Source: Nocardioides sp. JS614 (GTDB lineage: Bacteria; Actinomycetota; Actinomycetes; Propionibacteriales; Nocardioidaceae). From it: a stretch of DNA of 64,000 bases. Made by a program: the position numbers and the translations under genes. Within the stretch, counting starts at the first letter, position 1; every line of letters begins with the position of its first letter. Below the pieces are notes generated by a model. That model worked only from the letters and a program-made list of their open reading frames with translations. It was not told the DNA's origin and ran no database searches. Below are positions 48,892 through 58,706 of this stretch, in pieces. Location of the stretch: contig NC_008699.1 of assembly GCF_000015265.1 (NCBI RefSeq), positions 1,550,001-1,614,000 of the forward strand, read 5' to 3'.

Positions 48892-51800
48892 ATGCCGACC
48901 ACCGCGACGACGTACCGCCTCCAGCGGCCGGAGGCGACGGTGCGCGTTCCCGAGCTCGACGAGCACCAGCGCCGGGTGGTCGACCATCCCGGCGGGCCGC
49001 TGCTGGTGCTGGCCGGCCCCGGCACCGGCAAGACCACGACCCTGGTCGAGGCGATCGTCGACCGCATCGAGTCCCGCGGTGCCAAGCCCGACGAGGTCCT
49101 GGCGCTGACGTTCTCCCGCAAGGCCGCCGAGCAGCTGCGCGACCGGGTCACCGCCCGGCTGGGACGCACCATGTCGACCACGATGAGCTCGACCTTCCAC
49201 TCCTTCGCCTACGCGCTGATCCGGCGCTACTCCCCGGCCGAGCTCTACGAGGCGCCGTTGCGGCTGCTGTCGGCCCCCGAGCAGGACGTCGTGCTCCGCG
49301 AGCTCCTCACCGACCATCCCGAGTCGGTCGTCTGGCCGGACTCGCTGGCCCGCGCCCTCGGCACCCGCGGCTTCGCCCGCGAGGTCCACTCCGTGCTGTC
49401 CCGCGCGCGCGAGAAGGGCCTCGACGGGGTCGCCCTGCAGGCGCTCGGCGAGGCCGAGGGCCTGCCGGAGTACGTCGCCGCGGGGCTCTTCCTCGACCAG
49501 TACCTCACCAACCTCGACTCCCAGGGCGCCACCGACTACGCCGACCTGATCCGCCGCGCGACCATCGAGGCCGAGACCCACCGCGACGAGCTCCGAGCAC
49601 GGATCGGTGCGGTGTTCGTCGACGAGTACCAGGACACCGACCCCGGCCAGGTCGCGCTGCTCCGCGCGCTGGCGGGCGACGGTCGCGACCTCGTCGTCGT
49701 GGGTGACCCGCACCAGTCGATCTACGGGTTCCGGGGCGCGGAGGTGCGCGGCATCCTCGAGTTCCCCACTGCGTTCCCCCGCACCGACGGCGCGCCGGCC
49801 GACGTGGTCGCGCTGCGCACCACCCGCCGGTTCGGGCCCCGGCTGCTGATCGCCTCGCAGCGGGTCGCGGGGCGGTTGGCGCTGCCGGGCAGCATCCCCG
49901 AGGAGGCGCGCTCGGCGTTCCTCGCGCCCGAGGCGCAGCCCAACCCGCTCGGCGACGGGCGGGTGCTGGTCCGCACCTTCGACACCGAGCGTGCCGAGGC
50001 CGAGCACCTCGCCGACCTGCTCCGCCGGGCCCACCTGGAGGACGACGTCCCGTGGGACCAGATGGCGGTGCTGGTCCGCTCGGGCCGTACGTCGATCCCG
50101 CCGCTGCGCCGAGCGCTCGGCGCCGCCGGGGTGCCGGTCGAGGTGGCCAGCGACGAGGTGCCGCTGGTCCGCGACCCGGCGGTGCTGCCGCTGCTCGACG
50201 CCCTGCGTGCCGTGGTCGACCTCGACACTCGGCCGGACGAGGGCGAGGTGGAGCACGTCGCCCCGGAGAACGGGTGGAGTCTCGACCCCGCGCGCGCCGA
50301 GGGCTTGCTGCTCGGCCCGCTCGGCGGGCTCGACGCGGGTGACCTGCGCCGCCTCGCGCGCCGGCTGCGGACCCGCGAGAAGGAGCAGGGCAAGGCCGAG
50401 GCCCGCACCCCGCGCACCTCCCGCGACCTGGTCCGCCGGGTGGTCGTCGAGCCGGGCTTCCTCGACGGGCTGGACGGCCCCGAGGTGGTCCGCGCCCGGG
50501 CGCTCGCCCAGCTCCTGCTCGACGCCCGCGAGGCGCTGCGCGTCGGCGCCTCGGCCGAGGAGCTGCTCTGGACGCTGTGGTCCCGCACCGGCTGGCCGGC
50601 CCGGCTGCGCCGGTCGGTCGACCTCGGCGGTGGGGCGGCCCGCCGGGCCCACCGTGACCTCGACTCGGTGTGCGCGCTGTTCGACGTCGCCGCCCGCGCG
50701 GACGAGCAGCGCGACCACGTCGGGGTCCGAGCCTTCCTCGCGACGCTCGTGCAGCAGCAGATCCCGGCCGACACGCTCGCCGAACGGGGCGCCCGCGGCG
50801 CCGCCGTACGCCTCCTGACCGCCCACCGCGCCAAGGGCCTGGAGTGGCGACTGGTCGTCGTCGCCCACGTCCAGCAGGACGGCTGGCCGGACCTGCGGCG
50901 CCGCTCGACGCTGCTGCAGGCCGACCGGATCGGTGAGCACGGCGTGGTGCCGCCGGTGTCGACCCGCGAGCTGCTGATGGAGGAGCGGCGGCTCTTCTAC
51001 GTCGCCTGCACCCGCGCCCGGCAGCGGCTGGTCGTCACCGCGGTCGCGTCGCCCGACGACGAGGGCGAGCAGCCGTCCCGGTTCCTCGACGAGCTCGGGG
51101 TGGGCGTCGAGCGCGTCGTCGGCCGGCCGCCGCGGCCGCTCTCGCTCCCCGGGCTGGTCGCCGAGCTGCGCCGTACGCTCGCCGACCCCGAGACCTCCGA
51201 GCCGCTCCGCGAGGCCGCCGCCCGCCGGCTCGCGCGGTTGGCGCCCGAGGTCCGGATCGCCGATCCGTCGAGCTGGTGGGGCACCCGCGCCGCCACCCGC
51301 TCGGTCGAGCCGATCCGCGACCCCGGCCAGCCGGTGCCGGTCTCGGCGAGCGTGCTCGAGGCGGTCGCGGTCTGCCCGACCCAGTGGTTCCTCGAGCGCG
51401 AGGCCGGCGGCAGCGCGCGCGCCCACCAGTCCGCGAACCTCGGCGAGCTGCTCCACGCACTCGCCCAGCGGGTCGCGGCCGGTGAGCTCGAGCCCGCGGT
51501 CGAGGTCCTCATGGAGCACGTCGACGCGGTGTGGGACCGGCTCGACTTCCGCACGCCCTGGTCGAGGGCGCGCGAGCACGACCGGGTCCGCGCGGCGATC
51601 GGCCGGTTCCTCCAGTGGCACCTCGCCAACCCGCGCGAGCTGATCGCCACCGAGGCGCCGTTCACCACCGTCGTGGCGCTCGAGGGCGGCGAGCAGGTCA
51701 AGATCAGCGGCTACGCCGACCGGGTCGAGCTCGACGCGGACGGCCACGTCGTCGTGGTCGACCTCAAGTCCGGGCGCACCAAGCCCAGCAACAGGGCGGT

Positions 51801-52122
51801 CGAGGGCCACGTCCAGCTCGGCCTCTACCAGTACGCCGTCGACCACGGCGCCCTCGCCGACCTCGCACCCGGCGCCCATGCCGGCGGCGCGGAGCTCGTC
51901 CAGCTCGGCCTGACCGACGGCGGCGAGGCCGCTGTCGTCCAGGCGCAGGACGCCCAGCCCGAGGACGGCCCGGCGCGCGACGACCTCCGCCGGCGGCTCG
52001 ACCATGCCGCCGCCCTGCTGCGCGCCGAGACGTTCCCGGCGGTCGCCGGCCAGCACTGCCGCGACTGCAGCTTCGTCGCGATCTGCCCGATCAAGAGTGC
52101 CGGGTCGGTGACCGCCCAATGA
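48892..52122 (+). CDS. adnA: AdnA-like UvrD/RecB-type helicase-nuclease
   Basis: A 1076-residue protein with an N-terminal UvrD-type superfamily 1 helicase (Walker A GPGTGKTT at residues 42-49, FVDEYQDTDPGQ, VVGDPHQSIYGFRGA, AHRAKGLEW, FYVACTRARQRLVV) and a C-terminal RecB-type nuclease (GYADRVELDADGHVVVVDLKSG). Cysteines in AVCPTQWFL and CRDCSFVAIC fit an AddB-like 4Fe-4S cluster. The arrangement and the partner downstream match mycobacterial AdnA (Rv3202c), which with AdnB resects double-strand breaks for recombination. ATG at 48892. Its stop overlaps the adnB start by 4 bp. Confidence 0.9.
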   Translation: MPTTATTYRLQRPEATVRVPELDEHQRRVVDHPGGPLLVLAGPGTGKTTTLVEAIVDRIESRGAKPDEVLALTFSRKAAEQLRDRVTARLGRTMSTTMSSTFHSFAYALIRRYSPAELYEAPLRLLSAPEQDVVLRELLTDHPESVVWPDSLARALGTRGFAREVHSVLSRAREKGLDGVALQALGEAEGLPEYVAAGLFLDQYLTNLDSQGATDYADLIRRATIEAETHRDELRARIGAVFVDEYQDTDPGQVALLRALAGDGRDLVVVGDPHQSIYGFRGAEVRGILEFPTAFPRTDGAPADVVALRTTRRFGPRLLIASQRVAGRLALPGSIPEEARSAFLAPEAQPNPLGDGRVLVRTFDTERAEAEHLADLLRRAHLEDDVPWDQMAVLVRSGRTSIPPLRRALGAAGVPVEVASDEVPLVRDPAVLPLLDALRAVVDLDTRPDEGEVEHVAPENGWSLDPARAEGLLLGPLGGLDAGDLRRLARRLRTREKEQGKAEARTPRTSRDLVRRVVVEPGFLDGLDGPEVVRARALAQLLLDAREALRVGASAEELLWTLWSRTGWPARLRRSVDLGGGAARRAHRDLDSVCALFDVAARADEQRDHVGVRAFLATLVQQQIPADTLAERGARGAAVRLLTAHRAKGLEWRLVVVAHVQQDGWPDLRRRSTLLQADRIGEHGVVPPVSTRELLMEERRLFYVACTRARQRLVVTAVASPDDEGEQPSRFLDELGVGVERVVGRPPRPLSLPGLVAELRRTLADPETSEPLREAAARRLARLAPEVRIADPSSWWGTRAATRSVEPIRDPGQPVPVSASVLEAVAVCPTQWFLEREAGGSARAHQSANLGELLHALAQRVAAGELEPAVEVLMEHVDAVWDRLDFRTPWSRAREHDRVRAAIGRFLQWHLANPRELIATEAPFTTVVALEGGEQVKISGYADRVELDADGHVVVVDLKSGRTKPSNRAVEGHVQLGLYQYAVDHGALADLAPGAHAGGAELVQLGLTDGGEAAVVQAQDAQPEDGPARDDLRRRLDHAAALLRAETFPAVAGQHCRDCSFVAICPIKSAGSVTAQ

Positions 52123-55100
52123 GCCGCCGGATCAGCACGCCCGAGGAGCTCGCGGCCGTGATGCGCACGCCGTACGCCCCCAGCGACCAGCAGTGGGCCG
52201 CGATCTCCGCCCCGCTCGCGCCGGCCGTCGTCATCGCCGGCGCCGGGTCCGGCAAGACCACGTTGATGGCCGCGCGCGTCGTCTACCTCGTCGTCACCGG
52301 GCAGGTGCGCCCCGACGAGGTGCTCGGCCTGACGTTCACGACCAAGGCCGCGAGCGAGCTGCGCCAGCGGATCCGCCAGGCACTGAAGGCCGCCGGCGCC
52401 CTGGAGGAACCGGAAGAGGCCCCTGGTGACGGGCAGAGCGACGTCCTCGAGCCGACGGTCGCGACCTACAACGCGTACGCCGCGGGCCTGCTGACCGACC
52501 ACGGCCTGCGGATCGGCCACGAGCCGGACACGCGCGTCATCACCGACGCCGCCCGCTACCAGCTGGGAGCTCGCGCGGTCGACCGCTACACCGGCGACGT
52601 GCGCTACCTCTCCGACCACCCCGAGACGGTGATCCAGAACCTCCTCGCCCTCGACAGCGCGATGAGCGAGCACCTCGTCGGCCCCGACGCCGTGCGCGAG
52701 ATCGACACCGAGGCGTGCCGGGGCTTCGAGGCCGCGCTCGCCGAGGAGGTCGCCGGCAAGAACCGCGTCACCTACCGCGAGGCGATCGAGAAGGCCATCT
52801 CGGCGATCGACCGGCGGGGCGAGCTGCTCGGCCTGGTCGAGGCGTACCGACGGCTCAAGCGCGACCTCGGTCTGATGGACTTCTCCGACCAGATCGAGCT
52901 CGGCGCCCGGCTGGCCAGCGAGCAGCCGGACGTGGGGGAGCTCGAGCGGTCCCGGTTCAAGGTGGTGCTGCTCGACGAGTACCAGGACACCTCGGTCGCC
53001 CAGGCCGTGATGCTGTCCCGGCTCTTCTCCGGCGGCCATCCGGTGACCGCGGTCGGCGACCCGAACCAGGCGATCTACGGCTGGCGTGGCGCCTCGGTCT
53101 CGAACATCCTCAACTTCGCCGACACCTTCCCGGCCGCGGGCTCACGAGCCGTCCCGACGTACCCCCTCACGGTCAACCGGCGCTCGGACGCCCGCATCCT
53201 CGAGGTCGCCAACCGGCTGGCCGCGCCGCTGTACGAGAAGTACGGCCAGGTCGAGCCCCTGGTCGCCAAGCCCGAGGCCGAGACCGGCACGGTCACCACG
53301 CAGGTGTTCGAGACGCACGCCGACGAGCTGGCCTGGCTGGTCGGCGCGGTGAAGGAGGCCCACGAGGGGCTGCCCGCCGACGGGGGCTGGGCGCAGATCG
53401 GCGTGCTGACCCGCGACAACGCACACGCCGAGGACGTCTTCGACGCGCTGACCAGCGCCGGCGTCCCCGTCGAGATCGTCGGCCTCTCCGGCCTGCTCCG
53501 GCTGCCCGAGGTCGCCGAGATCGTCGCCACCCTGACCCTGCTGCACGACGTCACGGCGAACGCCGCGCTGCTCACCCTGCTCACCGGGCCGCGCTGGGCG
53601 ATCGGCCCGCGCGACCTGCGGCTGCTCGGCCGGCGCGCGCTCGAGATCGCCGGCCGGCATGGTCGCGGTGCCGACGCCGCGTCGATCACCGACCAGCTCC
53701 TCGAGATCGCCGACGGCATCGACCCCGCCGAGCTCCCGTCGCTGGACGACGCGCTCGCCGACCCGGGGGAGCACGCCTACTCGCCCGAGGCGCTGGAGCG
53801 CTTCGGGCTGCTGTCCGCCGAGCTCCGCATGCTGCGCACGTACGTCGGGGAACCCCTGCTCGACATCGTCCGCCGGATCATCGACACCAGCGGCACCGAC
53901 GTCGAGCTCGGCTCGGCGGTCAGCCCGGCGGCCGCGGCCCGCCGCGACAACCTCGACCTGTTCGTGAAGGCGGTCGCCGAGTTCCAGGCCGTCGACGGGG
54001 ACGTGACGCTGCCCGCGCTGCTCGCCTACCTGACCGCCGAGGACGACCAGGGCAACGGCCTCGACGTCGCGACCCCGACCGAGGCCGACTCGGTCAAGCT
54101 GCTCACCGTGCACCGGGCCAAGGGCCTGGAGTGGGACTCGGTCTTCCTCGTCGGCGTCTGCGAGACCCGGTTCCCGTCCAACCGGTCCCGCACGCTGTGG
54201 ACCTCCTCGCCGGCGATCCTGCCGGCACCGCTGCGAGGCGACGCCGGCGACCTGCCGCAGCTGGCCGGTCACGACAAGGCCGCGCTCGACGCCTACCGCG
54301 CCGCCACCCGCGACCACGACGCCGAGGAGGAGCTCCGGCTCGGGTACGTCGCCTTCACCCGGGCCGCCCGCCGGCTGTCGGTCACGTCGTACCTCTGGAG
54401 CCCGCGGGCCACGCCGTTCGGCCCGTCCGCCTACCAGCAGGTGGTCCGCGACCAGCTCCACGACTGGGCGGAGCCGCCCACCTGGCTGGCCAGGCCCGAG
54501 AAGGGTGACCCGAACCCCTACGACGCCGTCGATCCGTCGCGGCCGTGGCCGGCGACCGGCACCGGCCGCGAGGCGGCGCTGCGGATCGAGGCGGCCCGCC
54601 GGGTCCGCGAGGTCGACGCTGCGGCCGTCGACGCGGGCCTCGACATGATCGAGACCGCGCGGGTGGCCGAGTGGGACGCCGAGCTCGAGCGGCTGCTCGC
54701 CGAGGCCCGGCGCGACCGCAGCACCGACCTCGCCGTCCCGCTGCCCCCCAGCCTGTCCGCCACCGCCCTCGCTCGGCTCCGCGAGGACCCCGAGACGTTC
54801 GCCCGCGAGCTGGCCCGGCCGATGCCCCGGCCGCCGTCGTCTGCGGCGCGGTTCGGCACCCGCTTCCACGCCTGGGTGGAGGCACGGTTCGGCCAGCAGG
54901 ACCTGTTCGACTACGGCGACCTGCCCGGCCGGGCCGACGCCGGCATCGACGACGACTCCGACCTCAAGGAGCTGATCGCGACCTTCGAGGCCGGCCCCTT
55001 CGCGACCCGGACGCCGCACCAGGTGGAGGCGCCGTTCGCGCTCGTGCTCCGTCATCCGGGTGGGCCCGGCCAGGTGGTGCGCGGTCGGATCGACGCGGTG

Positions 55101-55340
55101 TACGCCGAGTCGACGCCCGAGGGCGACGGGTTCCTCGTCGTGGACTGGAAGACCAACCGCGCCGCGACCGCCGACCCGCTCCAGCTCGCGCTGTACCGAC
55201 TCGCCTGGGCCGAGCTCCACGACCTGCCGCTCGAGCGGGTCCGCGCGGCGTTCTACTACGTCCGCACCGGCGAGGTGGTCGAGCCGCCGGACCTGCCGGA
55301 CCGGGCTGCGCTGGAAGCGCTGCTGGACGGCACCTCCTGA
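52119..55340 (+). CDS. adnB: AdnB-like UvrD/RecB-type helicase-nuclease
   Basis: A 1073-residue partner of the preceding protein: Walker A GAGSGKTT (residues 41-48), LTFTTKAASELRQRIR, LLDEYQDTSVAQ, VGDPNQAIYGWRGAS, VHRAKGLEWDSVFLVG and YVAFTRAARRLSV for the helicase, and a C-terminal nuclease with RGRIDAVYAE and LVVDWKTNR. In mycobacteria AdnAB is the main end-resection motor, with both subunits having motor and nuclease domains; the complete motifs here suggest the same. The ATG overlaps the adnA stop by 4 bp. A 63-bp gap follows to the lipoprotein gene. Confidence 0.9.
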   Translation: MSRRISTPEELAAVMRTPYAPSDQQWAAISAPLAPAVVIAGAGSGKTTLMAARVVYLVVTGQVRPDEVLGLTFTTKAASELRQRIRQALKAAGALEEPEEAPGDGQSDVLEPTVATYNAYAAGLLTDHGLRIGHEPDTRVITDAARYQLGARAVDRYTGDVRYLSDHPETVIQNLLALDSAMSEHLVGPDAVREIDTEACRGFEAALAEEVAGKNRVTYREAIEKAISAIDRRGELLGLVEAYRRLKRDLGLMDFSDQIELGARLASEQPDVGELERSRFKVVLLDEYQDTSVAQAVMLSRLFSGGHPVTAVGDPNQAIYGWRGASVSNILNFADTFPAAGSRAVPTYPLTVNRRSDARILEVANRLAAPLYEKYGQVEPLVAKPEAETGTVTTQVFETHADELAWLVGAVKEAHEGLPADGGWAQIGVLTRDNAHAEDVFDALTSAGVPVEIVGLSGLLRLPEVAEIVATLTLLHDVTANAALLTLLTGPRWAIGPRDLRLLGRRALEIAGRHGRGADAASITDQLLEIADGIDPAELPSLDDALADPGEHAYSPEALERFGLLSAELRMLRTYVGEPLLDIVRRIIDTSGTDVELGSAVSPAAAARRDNLDLFVKAVAEFQAVDGDVTLPALLAYLTAEDDQGNGLDVATPTEADSVKLLTVHRAKGLEWDSVFLVGVCETRFPSNRSRTLWTSSPAILPAPLRGDAGDLPQLAGHDKAALDAYRAATRDHDAEEELRLGYVAFTRAARRLSVTSYLWSPRATPFGPSAYQQVVRDQLHDWAEPPTWLARPEKGDPNPYDAVDPSRPWPATGTGREAALRIEAARRVREVDAAAVDAGLDMIETARVAEWDAELERLLAEARRDRSTDLAVPLPPSLSATALARLREDPETFARELARPMPRPPSSAARFGTRFHAWVEARFGQQDLFDYGDLPGRADAGIDDDSDLKELIATFEAGPFATRTPHQVEAPFALVLRHPGGPGQVVRGRIDAVYAESTPEGDGFLVVDWKTNRAATADPLQLALYRLAWAELHDLPLERVRAAFYYVRTGEVVEPPDLPDRAALEALLDGTS

Positions 55341-55403
55341 CCCTGCGCGGCCGGATCTCCACAGGTGACGGTGCGGCGGTTTCGCTGTGCGTCCGGAGGG
55401 GGA

Positions 55404-55994
55404 ATGATCGTCGCCGTGACCCGGTCTCGGACGGTCGTCGCCGCTCTGTGTGTCGTGTCGGTGCTCGCGCTCGGCGCCTGCTCCGGCGACGACCCCCAGC
55501 CCAGGTTCGCCCCGCCGTCCTCCTCGGCACCCACCTCGCCGTCCACCACCGCGGTGTCGGGGCCGGTGGAGCCGACCATGCCGGCCGCCGCGCGGGGGAG
55601 CGACGCGGCCGCGGCTGAGGCGTTCGTGCGGTTCTACTGGGAGATGGTCAACTACGCCGAACAAACCGGCGACCTGGTTGGACTGAAGCGCATTGCGAGG
55701 TCTGAATGCGCCGCCTGCACGCGAGGCATTGGCTACCTCCAAGATGTGTTTGCGGCGGATGGCGAGATCACTGGTGGGATCCAGACCGTCTCTCACGCCA
55801 GGACCACGTTCGCTGCCGACAATGGAGTGCACGAGGCAACGGTTGAGTTCAAACTCACCAGCACTCGTCAGCGGGTTGACTACCCAGGCCCCGCCAAGGA
55901 CAAGATCTTCGAGCCTGGAACCGTCCGGCTGCGGGCAGTCCTAGTGCTGTCGACCGACGACGAATGGCGCATGGTCTATTGGGGTGAGCGTTGA
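55404..55994 (+). CDS. DUF6318 family lipoprotein
   Basis: A 196-residue predicted lipoprotein: positive start, hydrophobic core and lipobox LALGAC, giving a lipid-modified Cys near residue 26, then a Ser/Thr/Pro linker and a domain with FVRFYWEMVNYAEQTGDLV, GLKRIARSECAACTRGIG and GEITGGIQTV, which I recognise as DUF6318. It would sit on the outer face of the membrane; role unknown. GGAGGGGGA precedes the ATG at 55404. From about 55640 the base composition becomes visibly less GC-rich than the first part of the gene. The stop overlaps the next ATG by one base. Confidence 0.8.
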   Translation: MIVAVTRSRTVVAALCVVSVLALGACSGDDPQPRFAPPSSSAPTSPSTTAVSGPVEPTMPAAARGSDAAAAEAFVRFYWEMVNYAEQTGDLVGLKRIARSECAACTRGIGYLQDVFAADGEITGGIQTVSHARTTFAADNGVHEATVEFKLTSTRQRVDYPGPAKDKIFEPGTVRLRAVLVLSTDDEWRMVYWGER

Positions 55995-56788
55995 TGCGCG
56001 CTCCCGTCTATATGCTCGTCATCTGGCTCGTGGTCCTGCCTTGGGCGTCGCACGCGGACAGTCACCATGTGACGCCCAATCAGACGGGTTTCACCCTTAC
56101 CGGCATGGATGAGTCGGAGCCGAGCCTTACTTCCGGTGGCGGACCGACTCCGGCCGGCGCCATACCCGGAGCTTGGCACCATGAGACGCAATGTGCGGTC
56201 GGTCTCGGTGGCTTGGACACGTGCGCTGAGCCGGCTAGATGTCACGACGGCACACTCATGACCTACACCTGGTTCGAAACGCCAGACGGCACTCGTTCGA
56301 GCTACGAGAGCAGTTGTCCCGAAGATGCCGCGGTCGCCGCGTCGCCGGCGGTGACGCCGGGGTTGGTGTTGCGCGCCTTCCGGCGGGTCCCGTTGCCGGC
56401 CTCGGAGCTGGTGGTGCAGCCGCCGGGTGGGCGGACGCTGGTGAACTTCGAGACGAACTTCTACACCGAGCGCGGTGAGCTGACCCGGGTGGTGCGGTTG
56501 TTGGGGCGCCGGGTGGAGCTGCGGATCTGGCCCGAGGCGTTCACCTGGCAGTACGGGGACGGGGTCAGTGAGCGGACCAGGGGTGCGGGGTCGCCGTACC
56601 CGGACCTGGAGATCACCCACCGCTACCTGCGGCGGGGTCGGGTGGTGGTGCGGGTGGACACGACGTATGCGGCCGACTTCCGGGTCGGTGCCGGCGGGTG
56701 GCGGCACGTGGACGGGACGGTGACGATCCCCGGTGCGGCCGAGGGGCTGCGGGTCGTGACGGCACGGCCGGTGCTGGTCGGCGGCTGA
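55994..56788 (+). CDS. secreted PKD-like domain protein
   Basis: A 264-residue secreted protein: signal peptide in residues 1-21 (VYMLVIWLVVLPWASHA), a variable Cys-containing middle, and a C-terminal domain with LVNFETNFYTERGELTRVVRLLG, WPEAFTWQYGDG and YPDLEITHRYLRRGRVVVRV, matching PKD/immunoglobulin-like proteins common in Nocardioides, often downstream of DUF6318 genes. Its first ~340 bp are lower in GC, the rest normal, so the gene pair looks mosaic. ATG 55994 overlaps the preceding stop by one base (a TTG at 55991 is possible). A hairpin terminator follows. Confidence 0.78.
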   Translation: MRAPVYMLVIWLVVLPWASHADSHHVTPNQTGFTLTGMDESEPSLTSGGGPTPAGAIPGAWHHETQCAVGLGGLDTCAEPARCHDGTLMTYTWFETPDGTRSSYESSCPEDAAVAASPAVTPGLVLRAFRRVPLPASELVVQPPGGRTLVNFETNFYTERGELTRVVRLLGRRVELRIWPEAFTWQYGDGVSERTRGAGSPYPDLEITHRYLRRGRVVVRVDTTYAADFRVGAGGWRHVDGTVTIPGAAEGLRVVTARPVLVGG

Positions 56789-56790
56789 GT

Positions 56791-56825
56791 GGAGTCGGTG
56801 ACGTGCCTGGTACGTCACAGACTCC
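56791..56825. terminator. bidirectional hairpin between convergent genes
   Basis: GGAGTC-g-GTGACGT, loop, ACGTCAC-a-GACTCC: a 6+7-bp stem with one mismatch, located between the PKD-like gene stop and the convergent flavoprotein stop. It probably terminates both. Confidence 0.75.
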
Positions 56826-56845
56826 AGCTTGTCGGGCGCGTGCGG

Positions 56846-57916
56846 TCAGGCGGTCGAGACGTCCCCGGCGACCCGCGCGCGATCCAGCCAGGCGGCGACG
56901 CCGCGGGCGGCGGCCCGGCCGGCGCGGTTGGCGCCGATCGTGCTCGCCGACGGCCCGTAGCCGACCAGCTGGACCCGCGCGTCGGCGAGCGCCGTCGTAC
57001 CGGCGTGGTCGAGCTGGATCCCGCCGTGGGTCGAGCGCAGCCGCAGCGGCGCGAGGTGCCCGATCGCCGCCCGGAAGCCGGTCGCCCAGACGATCGCGTC
57101 GGCGGCCCACAGGGTGCCGTCGGGCATCCGGACGCCGTCCGGCTCGATCCGGACGAACATCGGGTGCCGCTCGTAGGCGCCGAGCCGCTCCGCCTCGCGC
57201 TCCTGCTCCCGCAGCACCAGACCCGTCACCCCGACGACGCTGGTCGGTGGCAGGCCGCGCCGCACCCGGTCCTCGACCAGTGCGACGGCCTCGCGGCCGC
57301 GGTCCGGGGTGAAGTCGTCGGTGCGCCAGACCGGCTCGCGCCGGGTGACCCAGAGCGTGTCGGAGGCCACCGGTGCGACCTCGCCCAGCAGCTGGACGGC
57401 CGAGGCTCCACCACCCACGACGACCACCCGCCGGCCCCGGAAGTGCGCCGGACCGGGGTAGCCCCGCGTGTGCAGCTGCTCGCCACGGAAGTCGCCGATG
57501 CCCGGGTAGTACGGCAGGTGCGGCTGGGTCCAGGTGCCCGTGGCGTTGACGATCGTGCGGGCGGTCCGGCTGCGGTCCCCGGCGTGCACCACGAGCAGGT
57601 CGCCCACGGACTCCACCCGGTCGACCCGCACGGGCCGCAGGATCGGCAACCGGTGCTCGCGCTCATAGGCGTCGAAGTACGCCGGCACCACGGCGTTGGC
57701 CCGGCCGGCCCCGTCGGCAGGGGCGTCCGAGTCGGGCAGGGCCGCCACCCCGTGCACGTCGGCCATCGTCAGCGAGTCCCAGCGGTGCTGCCAGGCACCG
57801 CCCGGCGCCGGGGCCGCGTCGAGGACCACGTGGTCGATCCCGCGGCGGGTGAGGTGGTACGACGCGGACAGGCCGGCCTGGCCCGCACCGATCACCACCG
57901 CGTCGAGGATCTCCAT
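56846..57916 (-). CDS. FAD-dependent oxidoreductase (flavin monooxygenase-like)
   Basis: A ~356-residue flavoprotein. AVVIGAGQAGLSASYHLTRRG is the FAD-binding Rossmann motif, GGAWQHRWDSLTM resembles the flavin-monooxygenase region, and VVVVGGGASAVQLLGE the NADPH-binding motif; IVNATGTWTQPHLPYYPG is the ATG-containing linker typical of such enzymes. Candidate for N- or S-oxygenation or ferredoxin-type reduction; substrate unknown. The ATG at 57916 has AGAGGA very close, so the GTG at 57931 (five residues longer) cannot be excluded. The PNP gene lies just upstream on the same strand. Confidence 0.85.
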   Translation of the reverse strand: MEILDAVVIGAGQAGLSASYHLTRRGIDHVVLDAAPAPGGAWQHRWDSLTMADVHGVAALPDSDAPADGAGRANAVVPAYFDAYEREHRLPILRPVRVDRVESVGDLLVVHAGDRSRTARTIVNATGTWTQPHLPYYPGIGDFRGEQLHTRGYPGPAHFRGRRVVVVGGGASAVQLLGEVAPVASDTLWVTRREPVWRTDDFTPDRGREAVALVEDRVRRGLPPTSVVGVTGLVLREQEREAERLGAYERHPMFVRIEPDGVRMPDGTLWAADAIVWATGFRAAIGHLAPLRLRSTHGGIQLDHAGTTALADARVQLVGYGPSASTIGANRAGRAAARGVAAWLDRARVAGDVSTA

Positions 57917-57943
57917 GTCCTCTGAACGCACCGACCCGGCTGG

Positions 57944-58675
57944 TTAGTCCTGGGGCGCCACGGCCTGGGCGAGCCCGGCGGCGAGCGCGATCTCCACCAT
58001 CGTCCCGAACGTCTGCTCGCGCTCCTGCGCGGACGTCTCCTCGCCGGTGACGACGTGGTCGCTGACCGTGCAGATCGTGAGTGCCCGCCGGCCGTGCTTG
58101 GCGGCCAGCGTGTAGAGCGCGCTCGCCTCCATCTCGACCGCCAGTACGCCGAAGTCGACCATGCGTGCGGCCAGCTCGGGCCTGGCGGGGTAGAACGAGT
58201 CGCTGCTGAAGATCAGCCCGACGTGCACCCCCTCGGCGAGCTGCTTCGCCGTGGCCGCGTCGTGGGCGGCGCGGAGCAGGCCGAAGTCGGCGACCGGCGC
58301 GTAGTCCAGCCCCTCGAACCGGATCCGGTTCATCGAGGAGTCGGTGCAGGCGCCCGAGGCGATCACGATGTCGCGTACGGCGAGCCGCTCGCTCAGCGCG
58401 CCGCACGAGCCGACCCGGATGATCGACTGCACGTCGTACTCCCGGAACAGCTCGTTGGCGTAGATCGCCAGCGACGGCTGGCCCATCCCGGAGCCCTGCA
58501 CCGAGACGCGCTGACCCTGCCAGCTGCCGGTGTAGCCGTACATGCCGCGCACCTCGGTGTAGCAGCGCGCGTCGTCCAGGAACGTGTCTGCGATCCACCG
58601 GGCGCGCAGCGGGTCTCCGGGCATGAGGACGAGGGGGGCGATGTCGCCCGGCCGGGCGCCGATGTGGGTGCTCAC
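57944..58675 (-). CDS. deoD: purine-nucleoside phosphorylase, DeoD type
   Basis: A 243-residue hexameric-type purine nucleoside phosphorylase: APLVLMPGDPLRARWIADTFL binds phosphate, GMGQPSLAIYANELF and IIRVGSCGAL follow, and VLAVEMEASALYTLAAKHGRRAL contacts the nucleoside. TICTVSDHVVTGEETSAQERE carries the catalytic Asp. It cleaves purine (deoxy)nucleosides to base and pentose-1-phosphate in the cytoplasm, which could feed the nucleobase catabolic genes of this window. The GTG at 58675 (VSTHIGARPGDIAP) fits the family. It is followed by the flavoprotein gene after 27 bp and is divergent from nudC. Confidence 0.9.
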   Translation of the reverse strand: MSTHIGARPGDIAPLVLMPGDPLRARWIADTFLDDARCYTEVRGMYGYTGSWQGQRVSVQGSGMGQPSLAIYANELFREYDVQSIIRVGSCGALSERLAVRDIVIASGACTDSSMNRIRFEGLDYAPVADFGLLRAAHDAATAKQLAEGVHVGLIFSSDSFYPARPELAARMVDFGVLAVEMEASALYTLAAKHGRRALTICTVSDHVVTGEETSAQEREQTFGTMVEIALAAGLAQAVAPQD

Positions 58676-58706
58676 GTAGGGCAAGGCTAGGGCTAACCTC
58701 GCCCGG

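Noticed and set aside
48244..52119. Very long minus-strand open frame opposite adnA
   Set aside because: It is an antisense shadow produced by high third-position GC; only its last 196 codons (the DJ-1 gene) have family features.
53142..55832. Long minus-strand open frame opposite adnB
   Set aside because: Low-complexity Arg/Gly/Ala/Val sequence typical of antisense frames, with no motif, while the plus strand encodes a complete helicase-nuclease.
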